Shown one piece after another: positions 1-9,883 of a stretch of DNA of 64,000 nt. The stretch is from Phytophthora quininea (taxonomy: Eukaryota; Oomycota; Peronosporomycetes; Peronosporales; Peronosporaceae), in assembly GCA_011947345.1 (NCBI GenBank), contig JAAVTG010000665.1, positions 62,001 through 126,000 of the forward strand, read 5' to 3'. Below the pieces are notes generated by a model. The model ran no database searches. It saw only the letters and a program-made list of their open reading frames with translations, and was not told the DNA's origin. The position numbers and the translations under genes were made by a program. Every line of letters starts with the position of its first letter. Within the stretch, counting starts at the first letter, position 1.

Positions 1-1011
1 GCCAGTACTGAGGTGTGTGGACTTGTGTGACTTGTCTGAAAACAAGATCAACTCGACAGTGAAATCCCGCACAATGCGTACAGGCCCTGGGCTGCAACGT
101 TGAGGGCAGGTGGAGGTGCAACTCTATCGTTGTTGTGTTGTGCTTCTCAAGAATGTGCAAAATGAGAAGTGATTGAATTAGATCGCTAGTTACGTGATCA
201 GACATTTTTAACGCAAATATCGTGTCTTGTCAGCAGCGGCAACACAAACTCAAAAGAGATCACGTCCTCTCGGTCATATTGTCCCTGTTGTCCTTCACTA
301 GCGCACGATATTATCTGGCGACGCCAAGTCGTCCTGGAATTCAATTGAGGCTACCCTCACGTGACTCTCAGTATGACAGGGCTGCAGGGACCGTCGACAT
401 CTACACATGAGAAAGGTGTTTTACATCCGGACAGAGTCGCAGGCATATAAGTATGCAATGAACGGCATCGACATGGTTAAAATGCTATTGGAGAGCTTAC
501 CAAATTACCCGAACTTACAAGCTTTAAACCCGATATTTGTGCAGCCGCCGTTCTGCAGAAGGAGGTCCGAAGCAGGAGTGGTGAGACTATTTAGGAAGTC
601 CCATGGAAACACATTTGAACTTGGAATCAGTAAGTGAAAAGACAAACCAGGTTTGTGTCCACGCTCGTGGGTGATGCTGTCTCAGACGATGGTGAACTTT
701 TCGACAGCGAAAGCATTACGTACGAATTATGTGTCACAGACAGATTTGTATAGGATTTTGTATTGGCGATCCGTCGGGGACGTGGTTTTCGGGGTTTAAA
801 GCAAATATACTTCGTTATTTTCTCCAACAGTCACAAGATCTCGTTTACATCTTGTCGTCGAGCAGCTTCCTGTTGCTCTCCAACTCGCTTCCTCAACGCT
901 ACAGTGACCATAAAGGCCTTCGACACCGGATAAGTTCTGTCTGGAGTGGAGTCGACCATATTTACAGCATAATTGATGTCCTACAATTTTACTTATTCTC
1001 AATTCTAATTA
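1..1011. other. Left flank without a recognisable gene
   Basis: No family was recognised here on either strand. The longest plausible open frame starting with ATG is 407-637 on the plus strand (76 residues, no signal peptide, no membrane segment, no motif). Codon-like periodicity is weak, so it may be chance. This stretch is probably intergenic DNA or old repeat upstream of membrane gene A. Confidence 0.4.
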
Positions 1012-1227
1012 TTGGAAACAAACGTTAGATCGGCCAAAACTCGCCAAAATTGTCAAGCCGTCATCAGGTTGGTCGCTGAGGCTAATTTCAGCTCGGTGCT
1101 GCGTCCGCAACTCGCCATCTTGGAAAATAGTAACAACTTCGACAATTTTTCGTGCTGCACGAGAATAGTGAACATATTTCAGCGCCTTTCAGAAAACTGC
1201 AACAACCTGTAGATCGGACATCGTGGC

Positions 1228-2802
1228 ATGTACTCGGTCGAGAGACTACATGCGTTCCAAGCGTATTGCCAGAAGACTTCGGTTTTTCGAGCCTTACTGG
1301 TCTGCTTTTTGACCCCATTGCCGCCTCTTTTGGTGACGGTTCTGCTCGAGTGCATTCCGCTAAAAAATCCTGATCTGGGCTGGAAGGCGAACTACATGTT
1401 TTGGATTCGCTTCTTCGTCAGTGGCGTGATCACCAACATGGGGTTAACGTACCAGATAAAGGATTTGGTCAACGGTTTGGAGCTGTCGATGGTACGGTGT
1501 CTTGGGATCGGGATGGTTTCGATTACTGTCTACGTCTTGACAACGATGGGGATTGCGAGTGTGTTCCCCGTTCCGTTCGGTATTATCCTGGGCGTGGGGC
1601 CTTGCTTTGTGGTTTATCTCTGTGTGCTGTACTGTGCAATCGGCCGCAAGAACTTTGAGGAAAATCCAACGTTGAGAGAAGAGTTAAAATTCCAACTGTA
1701 CGTCATGGGCGTTCAAGCGATTCTCACCATGATTTATCCAGCATTCAACGGACTCTACGACCCTGTCCATCGAGCAGCTTTAGTGCTTGTCCTTCCAGTC
1801 ACGAAACTCTTTATGAAAAACGTGGTCGCTTGGGCTTGCTCCCACTTGGAAGAATACGTTCCCGTCGTTACAGTCTTCTCGGTCGAAGTCTTCAACGCGC
1901 TGTACGTGGCTACATGCATGCAGGCCGCAAACTCTGGCTTCGCGACAATCATAATTATCGGCCTTGATGCTGTGCATGGTATCGCTGCATTTCGCGATCT
2001 AGAAATCCACACTCGAGCGATTCGAGAGCAACACTCGCTGTTGGTTAAGACGACGCCGAGTCTGAAGCATTACTCGGAAGATCTCGTGTCGACAGTCATG
2101 TCGACCTGCCAGAACCTCCGCATGTTCCGGACCAAGAAGGGTAAACTAATCCGAGTGCGGTCGCCGCTGAAACACTCCGTTGGAACGATCCGAGCCAGCC
2201 AATGTAGAGTGCTGGACAAACTGGCAGTTCAGCAGCTCACGTTCGCCAACCTTGAAGCCCCGACTAAAGCCACTTCCAAAACCATCGCCAGCAGCTCTGC
2301 AGAGTTTCCTTTGATTTCCGGATGGTCAGGACGACGATTCTCACAAGCAGAAGCGATACGCGAGCAACTGATGAAGGAGATGCAGCAGGTTGAGATCGTC
2401 GAGATCACGCTGCGGCTGCTCTTTCGTTGCGAGTACCTCGCGTTGGCTGAATACGTCGAATGTGCTGTGCCGATTCTCTACGGAATTTACTTGAAGGTTT
2501 TGTGTCTCCTTCCAACGCACGAGTATTTCCCACATACTCAAGACATTACGCCGGACCGACTCCAGGCCACACTGACAAATTTGTGCGTTTACGTGGCTTT
2601 AGAAGTCGTCTCGTTGGTGGTTATGCATGGTGCGGTGAAGCGCAAACTCGGGTTATCTTCGCTCTACCTGCTGGCATTTGTTCTCGAGACCCACACTGTT
2701 CAATTACAGAGCCGACTGTTTGTTTGGATCGTATTCATCCTTCAGTTCACATTACAGCACCACGGCGTGGACTTTACTTTCCGTTTCGAGTGGGTCCACT
2801 AG
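1228..2802 (+). CDS. Multi-pass membrane protein A (unnamed oomycete family), intronless tail
   Basis: A 524-residue protein of the membrane family repeated through this window; its function is not known. It opens with the family motif YSVERL (residues 2-7), then about eight hydrophobic segments (roughly residues 22-255), a hydrophilic linker of about 145 residues, and three more segments ending near residue 515. Conserved family features present are ECIPL plus GWKAN after segment 1, FPVPFG near segment 4, EYVECAVP after the linker and the ending HGVDF. Unlike its paralogs it has no intron before GVDF. The ATG at 1228 was chosen because it is the first in frame. However, the same frame is open back to 1012 apart from a single TAG at 1210-1212 where paralogs read CAG, so the native N-terminus is probably longer and truncated here. 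The 3' end faces gene B, 28 bp away. Confidence 0.75.
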   Translation: MYSVERLHAFQAYCQKTSVFRALLVCFLTPLPPLLVTVLLECIPLKNPDLGWKANYMFWIRFFVSGVITNMGLTYQIKDLVNGLELSMVRCLGIGMVSITVYVLTTMGIASVFPVPFGIILGVGPCFVVYLCVLYCAIGRKNFEENPTLREELKFQLYVMGVQAILTMIYPAFNGLYDPVHRAALVLVLPVTKLFMKNVVAWACSHLEEYVPVVTVFSVEVFNALYVATCMQAANSGFATIIIIGLDAVHGIAAFRDLEIHTRAIREQHSLLVKTTPSLKHYSEDLVSTVMSTCQNLRMFRTKKGKLIRVRSPLKHSVGTIRASQCRVLDKLAVQQLTFANLEAPTKATSKTIASSSAEFPLISGWSGRRFSQAEAIREQLMKEMQQVEIVEITLRLLFRCEYLALAEYVECAVPILYGIYLKVLCLLPTHEYFPHTQDITPDRLQATLTNLCVYVALEVVSLVVMHGAVKRKLGLSSLYLLAFVLETHTVQLQSRLFVWIVFILQFTLQHHGVDFTFRFEWVH

Positions 2803-2830
2803 GATAAATCAACTCTATTTAACTAAGAAG

Positions 2831-4798
2831 TTACGATAATGGTACGTTGATATCGACGCCTACAGGCATGATGAAAACAGTTAGCACCATTATACAATTT
2901 AGCAGACACCAAAACTGTCGTACCGTAGTGCACCAGCGTGAGTTGAAGGATGAAGATAATCCACATGAAGAGATGGCCTTGAATTGTAGCTGCTTCCGTT
3001 TCCAGGACAAATGCCAACTGATAAATCGGCGAGTAGCCAAATCTGCGCTTTAGCATTACGTGGAGACCAAGGAACGACGCAAATTCGAGCGAGCCGTACA
3101 CGATCAACTGGGCGACGGTCGTCGTCATTTTCTTGTGCGATAAATTCCTCGTATGCGGATAGTAGGCTGCAGTCGGGAGGTGGAATAACCCGGCAAGATA
3201 GACGGCATAAAGCAGCGGCAGCGCACACTCAACGTACTCCGCCAAAATGACATATTCGCAGTGGAATAAAGCCTGAAGTCCTTCCTCCACAGCCTCTTCA
3301 GCGCTTGAATCGAGAGTCAACGGACCGGCACCGACCAGCACTAGCGAAGCTCGGCGTAAATTCTCAAGAAGAGAGCGCGAGGGCAGCAGCGCTGGACTTG
3401 CTTGCGATACTTTCCTTTTCACGGATCGTGAACGTTTGATCTGAGGGGTTTGGACGGCGGAAGCAGCAACTGAGTCGGAGCAAAAGTGCTAGGAATAAGT
3501 GTGCCGGTAGTCGAATGCTTCACACGAACTGGTTTGTTACCCGAACTACCGTTTTTTTCGATACAGCGTGAAATTTCATCCACAATAGGCCCCGCTTTCA
3601 ACGTTAGCGTTTGATTTGTAGCTGCTACTTGAATTCCTCTCCTTCCAGCGATTTTGTTCAGGAATGTCTTGCTATCTGTCGAAAGAGAAAGTTTAAAAGG
3701 AGCATAGACTCGAACCGGTCCTGAGTACTCGTCCTGCGGTTTACTGAATGCTTCCCGGATCATTGCTGGCATCCCTTCCAGATAGTTGAGAGGATGATGG
3801 AGTCTCCAAATTGTGTTTGCACGCTCGTGGTGCTGCTGAATCACGTGCGTGTGGTAGTAAATGGTGCGCAGAGCCAGCAAAATGTGGAAAACATCCGACG
3901 TCATTAACAAGATTGTCGTGAGCACCGACTGCGCCGTCTGCATGCAGATGACCACGTAAAGCACATTAAACACGTCGACGGTGAAGACAATGATGCTGGC
4001 GACGCATTCCTCCAAATGCGGCGACGCCCTCGCGATCGTCTGCTTCAGTGTGAATTTTAACGTGGGGAGAACCATCACAAAGACTGCCTGCTGGAAATCT
4101 GAGAGTCGAATGAAAATGGCACTGAAAATGGGGTAGATGACTACCAGCAACAACTGAGCGCTGACCACCGACAAGTGCGCGACAATTTGCTGTCGTAGCT
4201 GGGGATTCGCCTTGACAATTTGAATTCCGATATTCACCACAAATAGTCCGTTGACGAAAGGCAGCGCTAAGAGAACCAAACCAAATGGGATGGGGAATCT
4301 CCAAGCAGCAGCAATTCCGATGGACAAGCCCGTGTAGAAGACTGAGGTCACAGCGGCCGTGAGGATCGTCCGAGTGTTGGAGATGACGTCGAAATTGATC
4401 GCTGCTTTGAAGTGGAACACCATACCAGCGGCAATAACGAAGCACGAGATTGCCATTCGGAGCCACAACGCCCAGTTGGCTTCCCACCCGTCCGCAGGGT
4501 CTCGTAGCGGAATGCACTCAAAAATGAACATGGTCAGGAAAGCAGGCACCGGATACAAAACACAGACAGCGAGGACTTGAGTCGTGGACGTTCGTTCGTA
4601 GTAGTCTTTAAACGCGAGCATCCGCTCGACCGAGTAGAACTGACGGTTGCCAATCTGACTGCGATGCCAAGCTAGCGCCAGCTCATGGTACGTCGAGACA
4701 AATACGTCGAGTAAGCCCGTTTCCGTGTCCGAGCGGAAGGAAGAGTCGTCACTGACGGAGGATGCACTCAACGGCTGCACTCGGTGCGTGAAAACCAT
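2831..4798 (-). CDS. Multi-pass membrane protein B, two exons, one frameshift
   Basis: Paralog of gene A on the opposite strand. The ATG at 4798 gives an N-terminus ending in SQIGNRQFYSVER, followed by the eight-segment hydrophobic half (to about residue 310) and the linker containing VRVYAPFKLSLS. The frame breaks near 3420, where one base appears to be missing. The next frame carries ALFHCEYVILAEYVECALP and the three C-terminal segments. A terminal phase-1 intron runs 2923-2860 (64 nt, GT-AG); splicing it joins HYG to VDINVPLS and the stop at 2831, matching the tail of other members. Without splicing, the frame reads into a poor, non-conserved tail. The intron is inferred from sequence, and its position is supported by four paralogs. 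Convergent with gene A and in tandem with gene C (155 bp between). Confidence 0.78.
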
Positions 4799-4953
4799 CC
4801 AGAAGGACTCTGTCCATGCAAAATAACAATACCCGTGAAGTCCGTATTTTTATCAGTGACACTAGCAGCTATTCTCACCTGGAAGTCCTCAAAGTAGGGG
4901 TGATGACGAACTGTTATCAAAACCAACGTCACTCGACGCGAATTTCCTCGGTC

Positions 4954-6867
4954 TTATTTAAACGGAGCATCGAGATCGACACCTGCATTGGCATATAACC
5001 AGAATTCGTTGTTAGCGACAATAAAAATTGACGGCGTGCTGGAGATTCTTACCGCAATGAACCAGCGTCAACGGCACGATGAAGATGACCCAGACGAACA
5101 GCAGACTCTGCACCAAGACCACGTGCGTTTCCAGTACAAACGACAGTTGATAAACTGGAGGGTAGCCGAGTCTCCTTTTCATCAAAATGTGCAGCCCCAC
5201 GAAGGACAGAAATTCGAGAGCGCCGTAGACAACCAATTGGATTTGCGTGGACGCCATTTTGGCTGATGTCAGCGACCGTGTGGATGGATAGTACTTGTGT
5301 ATTGGCATATGGAACATGCCGAAGAGATACCCGGCGTAGAACATTGGCAGCATACACTCGGCGTATTCGGTCAGGATGACGTACTCACAGTGAAAAAGAG
5401 CTGGAGTCCTTCCTCAGTTGCTTTCTCGATGGCAAGACGACGTGGAGCTTCGGCCTGGGATTTTTGACCACGCACGCTACTGACTTGGCTCAAATTCCCA
5501 CTTCGATAGAGTTTTGGCACACTAAAACCCTCAATTGAAGCGTCAGCAGACATTACTGGTGTGATGCTGTTGGTCTTGGCCATAAACTCGAGAGATTGCT
5601 CTGGCGATTCTTGTTTCGCTTCTTGTGCTGGAATTGAACTGGTCGTCGGCCCTGAATTTACTGCTGCGATTGAAGTAGCAACTGGTTCATCCACTACTTC
5701 CCACATGCGACGGAATTCTTCGAGGAAGCCTTTGCTAGGCGGCGAGATCGGCAGCTTGAATGGCGCCGAAATGCGAATCGGTCCTCGGTACGGTTTGCGT
5801 CTTGGTTTGCATTTGTTCAGCGACTTGAGCAGCGACAGAATTCTTTCGATAGAGGTGACTTCTTGATGGCCTCGGAATGAGAGCTTGCGTTCTTCGTCTT
5901 TAGGTTCGTTGGTTTGAGCGTAAATGGATTGGAGCACCATAACAATGTGGCAGACGTCGGTAGACATGATCAGCGTGGTCGTAAGAGGCGATCGGGCGGT
6001 CTGCATGCAAATGGAGACGTACAGGACGTTGAAAACGTCGACTGAGAATACGATGACGGCTCCGAGGCAGTCTTCCACATGAGTGGACACTCGAGCGATG
6101 ACCTGCTTCGTCGCGAGTTTGATGACAGGCAAGATACAGATAAAGCCAGCTTGCTCGATTCCTGAGAGCTGCAGGAAAATCGCGTTGAAAGTCGGATAGG
6201 CGACCACCAGAAGCGACTGCGCCGTGGACGAGATGATGTGCCGAACCAGTTGGTTCTGAAGCTTGAGGTTGGTCTTCAAGACCTGAGGACTAATGCTGAT
6301 GATAAGTAGACCCATGATGACACTTACGAAAGGAAACACCATCAATACCATTCCAAACGGAATCGGGAACTTCCACGTCGCAGCAAGCAAAATTCCCAAC
6401 GCAGTGTAAAATACAGCGGAAGCCACAGCGATGTTAAAGCATTGAGTAGTCGACACGGCGCCGTCTTCCAGCACCGCCTTGGCCAACAAGACGATCCCAC
6501 CGGCCACGAAAAAGCTCGATATAAAGACCCGGATACAGAGCGTGTAGTTGGCCTTCCACCCCAAGTCTGGGTCTTCGAGAGGGATACTCTCGATCAACAG
6601 CACGACGATTAAGACTGGAACTGGAGTGAACACACACACGAGAAAAGCTCGAGTGGCTGACGTTCGTTCGCAGTAGTCTCGAAATGAGAGCAGTCTCTCG
6701 ACTGAGTAATGGGATCGATGACCAATCTGGACGTGGTGCCAATGTGCTCTAACTCGACGGAAAAAGGAGACGGTAACCCACAAGAAGCGTCGAAATCCTG
6801 GGAGAGACTTGCCATTTCGCTCTCGAGTTCCGAGTTGGGACGGCTGGACCTTACGCGTGGAATTCAT
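4954..6867 (-). CDS. Multi-pass membrane protein C, two exons, one frameshift
   Basis: Family member starting at ATG 6867 with a basic N-terminal region, then VQIGHRSHYSVERLLSF, the eight-segment half, and a linker rich in Ser and Pro that includes the conserved IRISAPFKLPIS. The frame is lost at about 5401 in the motif that should read EGLQALFHCEY. One base is missing relative to paralogs; the following frame then continues perfectly with EYAECMLPMFYAGYL and the C-terminal segments. The terminal intron is 5052-4983 (70 nt, GT-AG, phase 1) and joins HCG to VDLDAPFK, stop at 4954. Apart from the missing base the gene looks intact, so a sequencing error is as likely as true inactivation. Confidence 0.78.
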
Positions 6868-6972
6868 TTCGTGTCGAGTCGTGAAGTCGCTTGCTATTTT
6901 TTGTCTCGTAACATTAGTTGAAATGGACGTTGAAAACCTTAACTACCCCCAATAAACGATACGGAAGGCGTC

Positions 6973-7356
6973 TCATGGCTCTGTCAAGAGTGTTCGAGTG
7001 AGGATGCGGCACGTAGATATACGTGATGGAATCTCCAAACGCTCCGACGTCTCTGACGTGCTCTGCACCACATGGCCAAGTTGGCATTGCGAGGTCGGCA
7101 GACTCGAGGTGTCAAAACGAGAATCAATTCCTTTGACACGTGGATAGAGCACTGCCCTTCTGATGGTCTGCACGTCCGTGTTAAAATCAATTTCAAGCGG
7201 ACCAGGTGGCAGCACGAGTCCTGCAGCCAGAGCTTGCTCTTGAGCCATCCGAATGACGTCGACGAAGCGCTCCACCTTCTTCCCCATGATCTGGTTGTAG
7301 CAGTGTTCATCTCCGTTGCTCTTCAGTACATCCTCCAGCAAAGCCGTAGACGCCAT
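6973..7356 (-). CDS. Small protein of the EDVLKxNG family, copy-1 second gene
   Basis: Unrecognised soluble protein of about 127 residues, ATG at 7356. Its N-terminus (LLEDVLKSNGDEHCYNQI) and middle (FVDVIRMAQEQAL, then DVQTIRRAVLYPRVKG) align by eye with the 188-residue small protein just upstream, so the two genes are old tandem duplicates. No signal peptide, membrane segment or catalytic motif is visible. The part upstream of 7073 lies in the inverted repeat and has a sister at 35768. Beyond 7073 the sequence is unique, and a shifted frame there (GDSITYIYVPHPHSN) resembles the tail of the longer family member. A frameshift may therefore have replaced the true C-terminus. Confidence 0.45.
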   Translation of the reverse strand: MASTALLEDVLKSNGDEHCYNQIMGKKVERFVDVIRMAQEQALAAGLVLPPGPLEIDFNTDVQTIRRAVLYPRVKGIDSRFDTSSLPTSQCQLGHVVQSTSETSERLEIPSRISTCRILTRTLLTEP

Positions 7357-7494
7357 CACCTTGCTGTTCTTTTGAATGTCAAGATGGAAATCAACTTGGA
7401 AAACGTTGTCGATGAATTATGACCAGAGGATTGGGTGGTAGTGCTAATGAGAGCGCAGAAAATGAATCAATTGCGGTTGGGCTGCCGTACTTCA

Positions 7495-8061
7495 CTAAAC
7501 TGAAGCACTACCAGGAGGACAAAACTGTCCCCACAAGCTGTTCGGACTTGGTGCAGTGGCAACGACGAGAATGTTCGAGCGTGGAAGTGGCACGTAGACA
7601 AACGTGATCGGCAGCGCTCCAGCCACTGCGAAGGTTTTGACACGTTTAATCCATGGGTCCACGTCCAGCCTGTCCAGCATTATCGCTGTTCAACCATAAT
7701 GCTCTTGCGAGCACGGGAGACACGACGTACCAAGGCGATCCGGAGCTCCTTCGGCTCGTGCGTAGTCCAGAACGGCCATTTTGAAGGTCTGGACATCAAC
7801 TCCAGCTCCAATTCCCAGCGCACCAGGAAGTAGTGGCGCCCCTCCATCAGCTAGAGCTCGATCTTGACCCGTCCGAATGGCCTCGACAAAGAGCTCCACG
7901 TCCTGCCATCCGACCAGCAGCAACGGATTGTCTTCCACATTGACAGCAAGTGTCAGGATCTTGGACAACAGATAATCTTCTCCGTTGGCCTTCAAAACAT
8001 CCTCGAGCGAAGCCGTCTTTTCATCATCACGCATCGAACTTGTCGATTCAGTCGTCAACAT
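7495..8061 (-). pseudogene. Small protein of the EDVLKxNG family, copy-1 first gene, one nonsense codon
   Basis: ATG 8061 opens a frame that would give 188 residues but is stopped by TGA at 7692-7690. The sister copy at 35064 has CGA at the same codon, and the frame continues unbroken after the stop (IMLDRLDVDPWIKRVKTF onward to 7495). Visible features are an N-terminal ASLEDVLKANGEDYLLSKI, a VNVEDNPLLLVGW segment, VELFVEAIRTGQDRAL, DVQTFKMAVLDYAR and a C-terminal block FVYVPLPRSNILVVATAP. No known domain was recognised. It starts 57 bp after the stop codon of the adjacent membrane gene fragment on the same strand. Confidence 0.6.
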
Positions 8062-8117
8062 CTTGTTCTTGGTGGTCTTGCTGATTGTTTTGAAGTGAAT
8101 TGATTTTGCTGATCGCC

Positions 8118-8570
8118 TCAGTCGAAATGTACATTGAAATCGACTCCTTTGATACATCAAACATCAACTGTAAGTAAGTTTTGAAAAACATCAACAACGG
8201 GATTTTTCGTACCAAAATGCGCCAGTGTCAGGTGCAGGATGAACGGCGTCCAGACGAAGAGATGGCCTTGCAACGTACGCACTTGCGTCTCCAGCACGAA
8301 CGCCAACTGGTACAATGGTGAAAATCCAAACTTTCGTCGCAGCAAAGCCAATAGCCCCAGGAACGAGACGAACTCGATCATAGCGAAGATCGTGATGTTC
8401 ACGAGCATCGATGCAAATTTGTGTGGGGTTAGTGACGCTGTATGCGGATAGTACGCAGCAATCGGCAGCTGGTACAGCGATGCAAGGTACAGCCCGTAGA
8501 GCATCGGAAGCATAAATTCAATGTACTCGGCCATCAAGACGTACTCGGAGTGGAAAAGCGTCTGCAGAAG
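8118..8570 (-). pseudogene. Membrane protein fragment D (C-terminal part only)
   Basis: This is the last third of a family member, from LLQTLFHSEYVLMAEY through three hydrophobic segments. A 66-nt terminal intron (8212-8147, acceptor AAAG) splices HFG to VDFNVHFD and the stop at 8118. Nothing upstream of 8570 on this strand belongs to the gene; the fragment is cut by the inverted-duplication breakpoint. It is nearly identical to the 3' end of gene I at 34555-35007, which is evidently its source. Confidence 0.8.
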
Positions 8571-9704
8571 TTCGCCATCAAACAAGTCTTCGCCAATGCA
8601 GCCAAGCTACCTCCAAGAATACGTGGGACCAACCGTGATTTTCTCCGTGGACGTGTTCAATGTTTTCTTCGTACTTCCATTGTAACGACGCTTCTTGCCA
8701 TGGCTTACGATGGCTCCCACGTGATCCTGGCACTTCGGGACATTTTTCACCGAGGAAACGTTACCCACGCGAGAGAGCAATTTGGTGCAAATGGAACGAC
8801 TGCTCTGCAGTCGATGCATTACCTTGACGATGTGCCAGCCATTCTTCGAGAGGTTCTGCAACGACCAAAGACGGTAAAGTCTCGACAGATTCGCGTGTTT
8901 GCCCCGTATCCGCTGCCACTTTCAGACGAAACCAGAATTTTTATGGAGGACTTGGCTGCATATCGACGAGAAACGCGAGTATCCTCCAGACCGGGCATTT
9001 CACTGCGTTCAATAAGAAACTTGACGATTGCTGACGTGAATTCGATGTTAAGCTTTCACGGGGTCGAGCGTTCGCCAAACATCACCAAGCACGCCAAGTT
9101 AATTAGTCAACAAAGGTTAACAACCGAGCTAACCTGATAGAAACCTCGGTGCCTCGGAGAGTATTCGCCTCTACGCTTATGGATCCAAGTACTGTTTCCG
9201 GGGCGGACCTACGAGCAGCATTAGCGCATAAAGCGACAGAGGAGGCTGTGTGGGATGCATTGCAAGCGTTTTTCCACTCGGAGTTCGTGTTGATGGCCGA
9301 GTACGTGGAGTTCATTCTGCCGATTGTGTATGTGCTGTATCTCTCGGTAGTTTCCAGTGGCTGCGTATTATCCCCATACAGCGACTTTAACGCCGCACAA
9401 ACTCACGAGAATGGTGGCTAGCATTGTATCGTATGCGGGCATTGAGTCTGTGTCGTTTGCGGGCCTGGTGATTGTAGTGCCGAGAAAGTTTGGATTCTCA
9501 CCGATTCGCCTGTTGGAGACGCAGCTTGGCACGTTGCAGGGACATCTTTTCGTGTGGAGCCTGTACATTCTGCACTTGACGCTGGCGCACTATGGCGTTG
9601 TTCCTGAGAGCGACCTTCGCAAGAACGAGTTGGCCGTGTCAAGCAACGTTGCCTTTCAAGATCGGGCTCATTGTGTCCAGAATGAATTGACAAACATTCA
9701 ATAA
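8571..9704 (+). pseudogene. Membrane protein pseudogene E, 5' half missing
   Basis: The sequence enters a family member abruptly at a point matching residue ~280 of intact paralogs (AIKQVFANAAK, then in other frames QEYVGPTVIFSVDVFNVFF). It continues through HVILALRDIF, the linker IRVFAPYPLPLS, ALQAFFHSEFVLMAEYVEFILP and AYYPHTATLTPHK to a degraded C-terminus. At least three frame changes are present, and the terminal VDF exon is absent. The lost N-terminal half begins exactly where the inverted duplication ends (8570), so the gene was cut by that rearrangement. Confidence 0.75.
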
Positions 9705-9829
9705 TGTCCTTATCAACTGGTGGCAATACAACTAGGACATAGATGAATAAAACCCCATAATGCCCGTGAGGGACGTTCTATCCTACTGGCTGAAGCGCAT
9801 TTACACAATTCCAAATCAAGACCGTACTT

Positions 9830-9877
9830 TTACAGGATCATTTCTATAGTACCTTCTTTTCTACTTACATTCCTAAG
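9830..9877 (+). repeat. 48-bp boundary repeat, 5' of Utopia-like copy 1
   Basis: First of four near-identical 48-bp copies (starting TTACAGGATCATTTC, ending TACATTCCTAAG) that bracket each retrotransposon. Because it also lies before the first element, it behaves like a target-site duplication rather than an element end. Confidence 0.85.
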
Positions 9878-9883
9878 TTGGCC

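Larger units (their letters stand above)
7073..8570 (-). repeat. Left arm of 1498-bp inverted duplication
   Basis: Reverse complement of 34555-36052, the same length to the base (one insertion in each arm cancels), with only scattered substitutions. It carries the last part of a membrane gene, its terminal intron and exon, and two small-protein genes. At 8570 it abuts the middle of membrane pseudogene E, and at 7073 it ends inside a small gene. The sharp ends and high similarity indicate a recent event. Confidence 0.85.

Noticed and set aside
9700..9829. Intact U2 snRNA gene next to the Utopia array
   Set aside because: Neither flank contains the conserved U2 5' end or branch-site region; only the weak resemblance in the 48-bp repeat remains.
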